A DNA stretch of 64,000 bases from Verrucomicrobiota bacterium JB022 (GTDB lineage Bacteria > Verrucomicrobiota > Verrucomicrobiia > Opitutales > Oceanipulchritudinaceae): assembly GCA_030673845.1 (NCBI GenBank), contig JAUTCQ010000012.1:371218-435217 (forward strand), given 5' to 3'. This document shows positions 19,093 through 26,607 of this stretch, piece after piece. Both the position numbers and the translations under genes were made by a program. The notes beneath the pieces were generated by a model. The model saw only the letters and a program-made list of their open reading frames with translations, did not search any database and was not told the DNA's origin. Every line of letters starts with the position of its first letter. Within the stretch, counting starts at the first letter, position 1.

Positions 19093-19613
19093 GCACCGAC
19101 ACTTCACCTACTCATACCCAAACGTTCGTAAATCGTTTAGAAGAACTCAAAAGAGATCGGGGCGCCATCGCCGAGCTGCGGCGCTACTGGAGCCCCACCC
19201 TGCGCCACTACGCCTATCCGCACTTTGGACGCCTCGGGATCCTGAATCGCCAAAGCGACATGATCGTGGCCGCAGTTTTCGCGCAACACCCCCAGCACAG
19301 CGCCAAGGGCCTGAGCATCGGCCAGGCAGCCTTGAAAATCGCCGGTGGGCGGGCGGGGGCCGCTGGCTACGAAGCGGGCGAACGACACTTCCAACGTCTG
19401 TTAGCCTGTTCCGACGGCGATCTCGAAGATGTCGCCGATCAACTCCACCGCCTCGCCACCCGGCTCTCTCGAGTCGAGGGCAGCCCACTGAATTACGAGA
19501 AGCTTGCCCGCGATCTGACGGACTGGCGGTTTCAGCGCGCCGAGCAGGTGAAGCTGAGCTGGGCTCGCGATTTCTGGCAGGCTCCCAAGGAGGAAGACGG
19601 TAACCAATCATGA
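19089..19613 (+). CDS. cse2: Cse2 (CasB), Cascade small subunit
   Basis: At 174 residues this is a typical Cse2. The protein forms the belly dimer of Cascade and stabilises the crRNA-target hybrid. Visible features are an all-helical composition and the early RGAIAELRRYWSP stretch, a Cse2-family hallmark where basic residues contact nucleic acid, followed by a second basic cluster around SRVEGSPLNYEKLARDL. It overlaps cse1 and cas6e by ATGA on both sides, so its stoichiometry in the complex may depend on translational coupling. Confidence 0.92.
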   Translation: MSTDTSPTHTQTFVNRLEELKRDRGAIAELRRYWSPTLRHYAYPHFGRLGILNRQSDMIVAAVFAQHPQHSAKGLSIGQAALKIAGGRAGAAGYEAGERHFQRLLACSDGDLEDVADQLHRLATRLSRVEGSPLNYEKLARDLTDWRFQRAEQVKLSWARDFWQAPKEEDGNQS

Positions 19614-20245
19614 GCACCCCGAGCATGAACTACCTCGCCAAGATCGAAATCGACTACGAGCTGGCCTATAAGCAAGGGATTCTCGACTCCTACGCGTGGC
19701 ACCAGAAGGCCTGGAAAGCCTTCCCGGGGCGCGATGGAGAGGCGCGCGACTTCCTGACCCGCGTGGACGAGATCGACGGCGGCTTTCGCCTGCTGCTGCT
19801 CGCCCCGGTGCAGCCGACGCGGCCTAGCTGGTGCCCCGAAAATGGTTGGGCCTGCAAGGAGGTACCGGACGCGTTTTTCCAACGCTCCAGCTACCGGTTT
19901 TCGCTCGTTGCCAATCCGACGGTGAAGAAGCGGGCGCGCGCCAATGGCGAGCCGTTGAAGAACAGCCGCCGCGCCGCGATCAACTCCCGCGAAGAACTGC
20001 TGGCGTGGCTTGAGCGCAAAGGCTCGCAGCACGGCTTCGAAGTCGATTCCCGCACGCTCCAGACGCTGCCCCGCCCGCGTCAGATCTTCCTGAAGAAAGG
20101 GGCCGCCGGGCTCCACGCCGCCGTCGAGTTTCGCGGCACGCTCCAGGTCCGCCAGCCCGAGGCATTCTTGCAGGCTGCCCGTCAAGGGATCGGCCCGGCC
20201 AAGGCCTTCGGCTTCGGCATGCTCTGCCTCGTCCCTACCGCCTGA
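19610..20245 (+). CDS. cas6e: Cas6e (Cse3/CasE) crRNA endonuclease
   Basis: Cas6e cuts the pre-crRNA at the base of each repeat hairpin and stays bound to the 3' end. The 211-residue protein has the family N-terminal pattern YLAKIEIDYELA with a catalytic His candidate in SYAWHQKAWKAFP. The C-terminal glycine-rich loop is RQGIGPAKAFGFGMLCLVP, typical of RAMP proteins. The repeat in the downstream array has a 6-bp stem as expected for its substrate. The gene lies between cse2 and cas7e, whereas in Escherichia coli it follows cas5e; the ATGA overlap with cse2 shows this order is an integral part of the operon. Confidence 0.93.
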   Translation: MSTPSMNYLAKIEIDYELAYKQGILDSYAWHQKAWKAFPGRDGEARDFLTRVDEIDGGFRLLLLAPVQPTRPSWCPENGWACKEVPDAFFQRSSYRFSLVANPTVKKRARANGEPLKNSRRAAINSREELLAWLERKGSQHGFEVDSRTLQTLPRPRQIFLKKGAAGLHAAVEFRGTLQVRQPEAFLQAARQGIGPAKAFGFGMLCLVPTA

Positions 20246-20279
20246 ATTCTTTCATTTCACCCACATATCCTTTCGTACC

Positions 20280-21302
20280 ATGAAACACATTGAGCTTCAC
20301 ATCCTGCAGTCTTTCCCCGTCTCCTGCCTGAACCGGGACGACGTCGGTTCGCCCAAGTCCGCCCTCTTCGGAGGGGTGCAACGCGCCCGCATCTCCAGCC
20401 AATGCCTCAAACGCGCGGCCCGGCTCGAAGCCCGGGAGCTTTCGCCCCGCTTCCAAGGCGTGCGCTCGCGCCTGATCAAAAAGCCTTTCCACAACGCCCT
20501 GCTGGATGCGGGGCTGCCCGCCGAAGAGGCGGAAAAGAAGGCCGACGAGCTTTGCCTGCTCTTCTCGAAGACGGACAGCAAGAACCCGGCACAGGTGACG
20601 ACCGCCGTCTATCTCTCGCCCGGCGAGGTCAACCAGATCGCACAGGCGGTGGCCGGCGGTGAAGATCCCAAGAAGGCGATCAAGAAAGCCACCCGCACGG
20701 ACGCCGCCGACATCGCTTTGTTTGGACGCATGGTGGCCAATGATACCACCTTGAACATCGAGGGTGCGGCGATGGTCTCGCACGCCCTTTCCACGCACAA
20801 GAGCATCAACGATATCGACTACTTTTCCGCCGTCGACGATGGCAAGGTGGATACGGAAGACGCCGGCGCGGGCATGATCGGCACGCTGGAGTTCAACGCC
20901 TCGACCTACTACCGCTTCGTCGCGATCAACCTCGACTTGCTGGCCGCGCATTCCCACCTCGGCGAGCTGCCCAAGGAAGAGCGTGCCGCCATCCTCCGGG
21001 CATTCATCGAGGCGGTGCTGGTGGCGGTGCCCGGAGCGCGCAAAAACTCCATGAATGCCTCCACCCGCCCCTTCGAGGTGCTTGCGACGGTCAAGGAGCG
21101 CGGCCACCCCGTCCAGCTGGTCAACGCCTTTGAGAAGCCGGTGCGCGCAAACGATAGTGGCTACAGTGAGGCATCCAAAGAGCTGATGAAAACCGAGCTC
21201 GCAAATCTGAAAAAGCTCTGGGGCGTGGAATACCGCGAGGAGCTTTGGCTGACTGAACTGGGCATGCCCGCCATGCTCGATACCCTCGTGAAGTATGTCT
21301 GA
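20280..21302 (+). CDS. cas7: Cas7e (Cse4/CasC), Cascade backbone
   Basis: Six copies of this protein form the crRNA-binding backbone of Cascade. The 340-residue sequence begins MKHIELHILQSFPVSCLNRDD and has the Cas7e signature GSPKSALFGGVQRARISSQ with a following basic helix. Near residues 200-230 is FNASTYYRFVAINLD, and ARKNSMNAS later marks the other conserved patch. The 34-bp gap from cas6e is the largest inside the operon; cas5e starts within its last codons (ATGTCTGA). Length and motifs are intact. Confidence 0.95.
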   Translation: MKHIELHILQSFPVSCLNRDDVGSPKSALFGGVQRARISSQCLKRAARLEARELSPRFQGVRSRLIKKPFHNALLDAGLPAEEAEKKADELCLLFSKTDSKNPAQVTTAVYLSPGEVNQIAQAVAGGEDPKKAIKKATRTDAADIALFGRMVANDTTLNIEGAAMVSHALSTHKSINDIDYFSAVDDGKVDTEDAGAGMIGTLEFNASTYYRFVAINLDLLAAHSHLGELPKEERAAILRAFIEAVLVAVPGARKNSMNASTRPFEVLATVKERGHPVQLVNAFEKPVRANDSGYSEASKELMKTELANLKKLWGVEYREELWLTELGMPAMLDTLVKYV

Positions 21303-22020
21303 GGCTGCCCTCGCCATCTACCTCGACGGGCCTTTGCAGGCCTGGGGCGTATCCTCGCGCTTTCAACATCGCGACACCGAGCGGTTCCCGACCAAAAGCG
21401 CGCTCCTGGGCCTGATCGCCGCGGCCATGGGGCTGGACAAGGGAAGCGCCGACGAGGCCGCCGCCTTGGTTCGCCTGGGCGCGCTCCGCATGGCCGCCTA
21501 CCTGCTCGGGGCTCAGGCCGATTACGGCATGCAGCGCCTCGTCGACTACCACACAGTTGGGGCCGGCTATGACCGAACGGACCCGTGGCAAAAGCTGCTG
21601 ATCCCCCGCAAGGCCTCGGGTGGAGCGATCAGCAACGCCGTGTTGACCAACCGCACCTACCTGCTCGACGCGCGTTTTGCCGTGGTGCTCGAAGGGGCGG
21701 CGGACCAGCTCGAAGCGGTCGGCCGGGCGTTGGCAGACCCGGTGTGGGGCGTGTGGCTGGGGCGCAAGTGCTGCTTGCCCTCGGCGCCGCTCTATTGCGT
21801 GGCGGAGGCTTCGCGCACCGAAGCCCTCGACCGCCTGCTGCGGACGGTCAATGAGCGCCGCCAAGCGAGTGACACGCCCGCACTGGCGCTGCAGGACGGG
21901 ATCGAAGAACCTTCCGGTGAGGACGCCGCGCAAAGCGGAGTCTGGTATTGGAACGACCAGCCGCTCTCGTTTGGCCAGCGCGCGTTTGTCGGGCGGCCCG
22001 TCCGGCGCACCCAGAGGTAA
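21295..22020 (+). CDS. cas5: Cas5e (CasD), Cascade 5'-handle binding subunit
   Basis: Cas5e holds the 8-nt 5' handle of the crRNA. The 241-residue protein starts with the RAMP strand LAIYLDGPLQAWGVSSRFQHR, followed by RFPTKSALLGLIAAAMGLDK, both diagnostic of Cas5e. Further on are YHTVGAGYD and the loop VLTNRTYLLDARFAVVL. Its start overlaps the end of cas7e by 8 bp and its stop is 4 bp ahead of cas1, so expression is coupled with the rest of the operon. Confidence 0.93.
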   Translation: MSEAALAIYLDGPLQAWGVSSRFQHRDTERFPTKSALLGLIAAAMGLDKGSADEAAALVRLGALRMAAYLLGAQADYGMQRLVDYHTVGAGYDRTDPWQKLLIPRKASGGAISNAVLTNRTYLLDARFAVVLEGAADQLEAVGRALADPVWGVWLGRKCCLPSAPLYCVAEASRTEALDRLLRTVNERRQASDTPALALQDGIEEPSGEDAAQSGVWYWNDQPLSFGQRAFVGRPVRRTQR

Positions 22021-22024
22021 AACC

Positions 22025-22915
22025 ATGGCCCTCTTCGAACGTCCTCCGCTCGATACCCTCGCGCCCGCCCGCGACCGCTGGACCCCACTCTACCTGGAGT
22101 GGGGTCGCCTCGAAGTCGACGACTCGGCCATCAAGTGGCTGGGGAGCGACGGGCTGGTCTGCCCGATCCCGGTCGCGACCGTCTCGGCGGTCATCCTCGG
22201 GCCGGGCACGACGGTCACGCATGCGGCGATCAAGGCGGCGGCGCAGTGTAATTGCCCGATCTTCTGGATGGGCGAAGAGGGCCTGCGCTTCTACGCCTTT
22301 GGCGTCACGCCCAATCACGACAATTCGATGGCCCGGGTGCATGCCGCCGCCTGGGCCTCGACCCACGACCGCAACGAGGTGGCCCGGCGCATGTTTCGCC
22401 ACCGTTTCCCCCACGTGCCCACCGAAGGCGTGTCCATCAAGCAGCTCCGCGGGATGGAGGGCAAGCGGGTCAAGGAGATCTACAGCCAGTTGGGCGAGCA
22501 GTACGGCGTCACCTGGAAGGGGCGAAACTACAACCCCTCCAACTGGAACCTGGCCGACAACATCAACCGCGCCCTCTCTGCCGCCACGGCTTCTCACTAC
22601 GCGCTCATCGCCTCCGTCGTGTGCTCGATGGGCTTCATCCCGCAGCTCGGCTTTGTGCATCAGGCCGGGACGCTGCCTTTTGTCTACGACGCGGCCGACC
22701 TCTACAAGCACGAGACCGCTTGGCCCGCCGCCTTTGAGGCCATCGCCGTGAACCCTCAGGACGATGGCACGCTGGTGCGCAAACTCTTCAAGCAGCGCGT
22801 CGAAGACACCCGTATGCTGCGCCGCTGCCCGGACGATCTCAAGGCCCTCTTTGCCGGGCTCGACGATGCCCCGGCACCTGAAATGCACCCGCTGCAACCC
22901 CGCGCCGAGGCATGA
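22025..22915 (+). CDS. cas1: Cas1 integrase, type I-E
   Basis: Cas1 is the catalytic subunit of the spacer integrase. I chose the ATG at 22025 (MALFERPPLDTLAP), giving 296 residues; the frame is open far upstream inside cas5e, but that part is not Cas1. Active-site residues are recognisable: Glu in RGMEGKRVKEIY, His in FVHQAGTLPF and Asp in VYDAADLYKHE, as in the Escherichia coli Cas1 E141/H208/D221 set. The C-terminal tail ends in a short acidic/proline stretch. Its stop overlaps the cas2 start (ATGA), which fits the Cas1-Cas2 complex. Confidence 0.95.
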   Translation: MALFERPPLDTLAPARDRWTPLYLEWGRLEVDDSAIKWLGSDGLVCPIPVATVSAVILGPGTTVTHAAIKAAAQCNCPIFWMGEEGLRFYAFGVTPNHDNSMARVHAAAWASTHDRNEVARRMFRHRFPHVPTEGVSIKQLRGMEGKRVKEIYSQLGEQYGVTWKGRNYNPSNWNLADNINRALSAATASHYALIASVVCSMGFIPQLGFVHQAGTLPFVYDAADLYKHETAWPAAFEAIAVNPQDDGTLVRKLFKQRVEDTRMLRRCPDDLKALFAGLDDAPAPEMHPLQPRAEA

Positions 22916-23202
22916 CGGTGCTGGTCGCCAACGACGTGCCTCCCGCCATCCGGGGGCACCTGAAGCGGTGGTTCATCGAACCACGCCCCAACGTCTTCGT
23001 CGGCACGCTCAACGTGCGGACCCACCAGAAGGTGATCGAGTTTATCCTGCGCAACGCACCGCCGGAGTTCGGCTTCCTCAGCATCAGCTCGCACCCCAAC
23101 AGCCAGGGCTACGTGATCGAGCGCTTCGGGCCGCAAGGCAGCACCGGGCGGGAAGAGATCGAGCTCTCGGGCCTGCAACTGATCCCGGAAGCCAAGGCAT
23201 AA
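22912..23202 (+). CDS. cas2: Cas2, type I-E
   Basis: Cas2 forms the central dimer of the integrase. The 96-residue protein is of the CasB-type (I-E) Cas2 subgroup: MTVLVANDVPPAIRGHLKRWF, then PNVFVGTLNVR and a beta-strand YVIERFG near residue 70. It is a minimal Cas2 without the DnaQ-type extension found fused to Cas2 in some I-E systems. A gene for such a domain instead follows after 6 bp. Confidence 0.93.
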   Translation: MTVLVANDVPPAIRGHLKRWFIEPRPNVFVGTLNVRTHQKVIEFILRNAPPEFGFLSISSHPNSQGYVIERFGPQGSTGREEIELSGLQLIPEAKA

Positions 23203-23208
23203 CTAACA

Positions 23209-23802
23209 GTGGACCTCTTCCTCGATACTGAAACCACGGGCCTCGCGTCCACCCCCGTCGTGACGCGCCAGAACTTCCTGCAATGGCCGCGCGTCATCGC
23301 CGTGGCGTGGCTGCTGGTCGATGCCGAGCGAAACATCCGCTCGCAACAACGGCTGCTGATCCGACCCGATGGCTTCAAGGTGCCGGGCAACATCCAACTG
23401 CTGACGGGGCTCGCTCAACACCAGCTGGAGGCCGAAGGCATCCCGATTGCCGCAGCGCTGGAGCGACTGGAAGCCGACCTCGCCCCAGCCACGCAGATCA
23501 TCGGCCACAACCTGCGGTTCGACCTCAACGTGCTGGCGAGCGAACGCCTGCGCCGCGCCGATCACACGCGTTTCCCGCCCGCGCACCTGAAGCTGGTCTG
23601 CACCTTGCACCTCGCGTCCAAATCCCGCGAAGTCCGCAAACAAACCGGCCTGAGCGGACGCATCCCCCTGCGCCTGCTCTACGCCGGCCTGATGGGGCGC
23701 GAAATTGCCGGCCACCACGACCCCCTCCAGGACGCCCTCGCCTGCCGCGACATCTATTACCGCCTGCAAGACCTACGCCCTCCTACCCTACCAAAACCGT
23801 GA
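23209..23802 (+). CDS. Stand-alone DnaQ-like DEDDh 3'-5' exonuclease in the cas operon
   Basis: The 197-residue protein begins at a GTG (23209), 6 bp after the cas2 stop. It has the three exonuclease motifs of the DEDDh family: Exo I DTETTG (residues 6-11), Exo II HNLRFDLNVL (about 104-113), and Exo III HHDPLQDA with the HxxxxD spacing (about 168-175). A typical CxxC or clamp-binding tail is not seen. In some type I-E systems a homologous domain is fused to Cas2, and DnaQ-family exonucleases trim prespacers before integration. Prespacer processing with the adjacent Cas1-Cas2 is therefore the most likely role, by context. A general DNA repair function cannot be excluded. Confidence 0.85.
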   Translation: MDLFLDTETTGLASTPVVTRQNFLQWPRVIAVAWLLVDAERNIRSQQRLLIRPDGFKVPGNIQLLTGLAQHQLEAEGIPIAAALERLEADLAPATQIIGHNLRFDLNVLASERLRRADHTRFPPAHLKLVCTLHLASKSREVRKQTGLSGRIPLRLLYAGLMGREIAGHHDPLQDALACRDIYYRLQDLRPPTLPKP

Positions 23803-23844
23803 ATTTTGACCTTTTCACTTTCGTAAGCCTTTGATTTAACGAGA
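23803..23844 (+). promoter_or_regulatory. Short CRISPR leader
   Basis: Only 42 bp separate the exonuclease stop from the first repeat. The stretch is T/A-rich (TTTTGACCTTTTCACTTTCG and onward). Leader position at this side is supported by the perfect repeats here, the degenerate last repeat at the far end and the cas genes upstream. Array transcription may start inside the exonuclease gene or by read-through. Confidence 0.6.
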
Positions 23845-25337
23845 GTATTCCCCACCCGCGTGGGGATGGACCGCTGACCGGCAAAATCCACTGGCTCCGC
23901 GACATGTATTCCCCACCCGCGTGGGGATGGACCGGCCGCGCCGCCTGGGAAACGTGGCAGCAGGAGGTATTCCCCACCCGCGTGGGGATGGACCGCCAGG
24001 ATAGCTGCGAGTCGAGGTGAGGTGGAGGTATTCCCCACCCGCGTGGGGATGGACCGAAAAGGCGGAGATGGCCCGCCAAGGCCGCGCAGTATTCCCCACC
24101 CGCGTGGGGATGGACCGCCGTCACAGTGGGGCCGCTCCTGCGCGATGTGGTATTCCCCACCCGCGTGGGGATGGACCGTGGGGATGGAAATTCACGTTTG
24201 CTCAGTGTGGGTATTCCCCACCCACGTGGGGATGGACCGGGCAGTTGACAGCAGACGCGTGATCGTCCACAGTATTCCCCACCCACGTGGGGATGGACCG
24301 ATGATCGCGCTGAAGGACGACCCGATCTGGCTGTATTCCCCACCCACGTGGGGATGGACCGGCTTCGCTGACCGTCAGCCAGCCGCCTTCCGTGTATTCC
24401 CCACCCACGTGGGGATGGACCGGCGTAGCGCTCGGCCACGCGGAGCATCTGCTGGTATTCCCCACCCACGTGGGGATGGACCGGCGTTTACGGCCACGTC
24501 ACCCTCTCCGGTGAGGTATTCCCCACCCACGTGGGGATGGACCGGCCTCCTGAACCGCTCAAATTTTCTCAAACGAGTATTCCCCACCCACGTGGGGATG
24601 GACCGCATGAGCCTCGATAAACGCATGGCGAATTTCTGTATTCCCCACCCACGTGGGGATGGACCGCCGACATCGACGCGGCGCTCGCCAAGCAGGCGGT
24701 ATTCCCCACCCACGTGGGGATGGACCGATGTCACACAGGGCATCATCGGTGATCTGCTCGTATTCCCCACCCACGTGGGGATGGACCGCTCGGCCAACTT
24801 TCAAACCATCATCACGTTTTGTATTCCCCACCCACGTGGGGATGGACCGGTTGGAGGGTAACGGGCAGGCGTTCATTCAGCGTATTCCCCACCCACGTGG
24901 GGATGGACCGTCGGCTCATGATGATCGAATCGTGTGTGGTCGGTATTCCCCACCCACGTGGGGATGGACCGCGCCCACGCTGATGCAGGCGGCAAAGCCT
25001 ACGGTATTCCCCACCCGCGTGGGGATGGACCGCGACAGGCCAGTCGCCTCGGCAAGCGTGGCACGTATTCCCCACCCGCGTGGGGATGGACCGGCGAGGT
25101 GAGCCGTGGATAAGCACTGGCTGGAGTATTCCCCACCCGCGTGGGGATGGACCGCATGGGCTTACACTCTCCCTCAGCCTGAGCCTGTATTCCCCACCCG
25201 CGTGGGGATGGACCGTGCCCTACGCCTACCAACCACGCCCTGACGCTGTATTCCCCACCCGCGTGGGGATGGACCGAGCATTGCGACTACGCCCAGAAGG
25301 AGGCCCAAGTATTCCCCACCCGCGTGGGGAGCTACGG
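23845..25337 (+). CRISPR. Type I-E CRISPR array, 25 repeats and 24 spacers
   Basis: Repeats are 29 bp and spacers 32 bp, with an exact 61-bp period from 23845 to 25309. The repeat starts GTATTCCCC, forms a 6-bp stem CCCCAC/GTGGGG and ends ATGGACCG, which would be the 8-nt crRNA handle. It is read on the plus strand. Two repeat versions occur, differing at base 14 in the hairpin loop: G in repeats 1-6 and 20-25, A in repeats 7-19. The last repeat (25309-25337) matches only for its first 22 bases, marking the trailer end. I saw no duplicated spacers by eye and no spacer obviously matching this window. Confidence 0.98.
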
Positions 25338-25362
25338 GTATATTAAGCGGGGGCCCTTGGGG

Positions 25363-26406
25363 TTAGCCGCGCCAGATCCAGGCGCTTTGAGTGCTATCGT
25401 AGAGGTAGGGGTAGAATTCGGGGGTGGCGAAGAACCAGCCGCCGCTGCCGTTGCCGGTGTCGTGGATCCAGAGCCAGAAGCCGGTATCGCCGGGAGTTTC
25501 CGGCCAGACCCAGCCTTGGAGGGCGCTGAAATACCAGTCGCCGGTGGGCCAATACCATTCGAACCAGTCGGAATAATACCAGCCGGCGTCTCCTGCTTGG
25601 CTACCGCCAAAGGGGTCGACGGGACCCTGCCCGCCTCCGAGGGTCGCGTGGATCGACACGTTGTCGAGCAAGGGGGAGTTGGCCTCGACGATCGCTCCTG
25701 TGAGCGTGCCGCGGATGAAGATCCGGTTGACGCCGTTCAGGGGCTCATGGCTGGAAAGATCGACCTCGTATCTGGTGTCGAGATCGGTGAGCGTGGTGGT
25801 GACGCCCGTGCTTTCATAGCTGCTGCCGTCGGCCGAATACTCCCAGGCGATGTCGTAGGTGCCGCTGGCCTGCATCTTGCCGGCAAAGGCGAGCGTCCAG
25901 CTATGGGCGACTTGTCCGTCGCCAACGTGGGCTTCGAAGACGAAGCTCTGGTCGCTCATCCCCGGGTCGAAGGCGAGGGAATAGTTGTTGACGAAATCCT
26001 GCCCTTCCTCGGTCAAAAAGGTGACCTTCTGGCTGTTGCTGAAGCCGACCTCGTAGTATTCACTGTTGGCCCCTTCGTCGTTGGAAACAAGATCCTCGAA
26101 ATGCGTGATGCCTCGCTCCATGGGGTCGTTTGCATCGAGCATGATGCTGGAGCCGAATTGCCCCCCGTAGTAAAACATTCCATAGCTGGTTTCCTCGGGG
26201 CCGGTTATCCCGGAGTAGAGGCCCGTGGTGTCGAGGCCACTGAAGTCGGCATACATGTTATCGGTGAACGTGTAGTCTGCGCCGACGAGGCTGTAGGCGG
26301 CGTATTGGGAAAAATCCCAGCCCGCCACCAGAATCTGCTGGGCAGACAGCATGGGAGCGGCGCTCGGCAAGAGGAGCCAAAGGCAAGTGCGCGTGATTGA
26401 TTTCAT
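25363..26406 (-). CDS. Secreted protein, paralogue 1, with Trp-rich C-terminal module
   Basis: The 347-residue protein has a signal peptide (about 1-23), then a domain beginning ILVAGWDFSQYAAYSLVG that is shared over about 240 residues with the genes at 26608 and 27999. Shared stretches include YYGGQFGSS, QKVTFLTEEGQDFVNNY, AWEYSADG and IFIRGTL. The domain is beta-rich and of unknown function. From about residue 270 a distinct Trp/Tyr-rich segment follows (WYYSDWFEWYW, WYFSALQGWVWPE, FWLWIHD, YPYLYD, AWIWRG). In the third paralogue this position is taken by a PEP-CTERM signal. A GTMAC-N8-TTGGTAGA box lies about 98 bp upstream. Surface or extracellular location is likely; no enzymatic motif was found. 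Confidence 0.8.
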   Translation of the reverse strand: MKSITRTCLWLLLPSAAPMLSAQQILVAGWDFSQYAAYSLVGADYTFTDNMYADFSGLDTTGLYSGITGPEETSYGMFYYGGQFGSSIMLDANDPMERGITHFEDLVSNDEGANSEYYEVGFSNSQKVTFLTEEGQDFVNNYSLAFDPGMSDQSFVFEAHVGDGQVAHSWTLAFAGKMQASGTYDIAWEYSADGSSYESTGVTTTLTDLDTRYEVDLSSHEPLNGVNRIFIRGTLTGAIVEANSPLLDNVSIHATLGGGQGPVDPFGGSQAGDAGWYYSDWFEWYWPTGDWYFSALQGWVWPETPGDTGFWLWIHDTGNGSGGWFFATPEFYPYLYDSTQSAWIWRG

Positions 26407-26504
26407 CTGGGTCTTGGATCTTCTGTTCGTGAGAGAGCAGCGTGGCCGCCTTTTGGGGGGCGGACCGGCCTATTTACAGAGGGTAGACGCGCCACTGGCG
26501 GGAA

Positions 26505-26525
26505 TCTACCAATCGCACGTGTTAC
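26505..26525 (-). promoter_or_regulatory. GTAAC-N8-TTGGTAGA box upstream of paralogue 1
   Basis: On the minus strand GTAAC (26521-26525) is followed after 8 bp by TTGGTAGA (26505-26512). The same arrangement occurs at five other starts in this region. It is 98 bp from the start codon. It is a probable ECF-type promoter or regulator box; the spacing is shorter than a standard ECF -35/-10 pair, so its exact nature is open. Confidence 0.65.
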
Positions 26526-26544
26526 AAACGTGCAAAACATTGGA

Positions 26545-26580
26545 CAAAGAATACGCGACCGCCCGAGGGGAGGCGGTCGC
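26545..26580 (-). terminator. Terminator-like hairpin after paralogue 2
   Basis: A 9-bp perfect stem (GCGACCGCC / GGCGGTCGC) is followed on the minus strand by GTATTCTTTG, 28 bp after the stop at 26608. The T-tract is weak. Confidence 0.6.
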
Positions 26581-26607
26581 GGACGATCAGGAGAGCTGGG
26601 GCCCTGC

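Noticed and set aside
23757-25346. Overlapping open frames on both strands with repeated VHPHAGGEY, IPHPRGDGP or SPPAWGW peptides
   Set aside because: These are translations of the CRISPR repeats and spacers; the 61-bp period shifts frame with each unit and there is no real protein.
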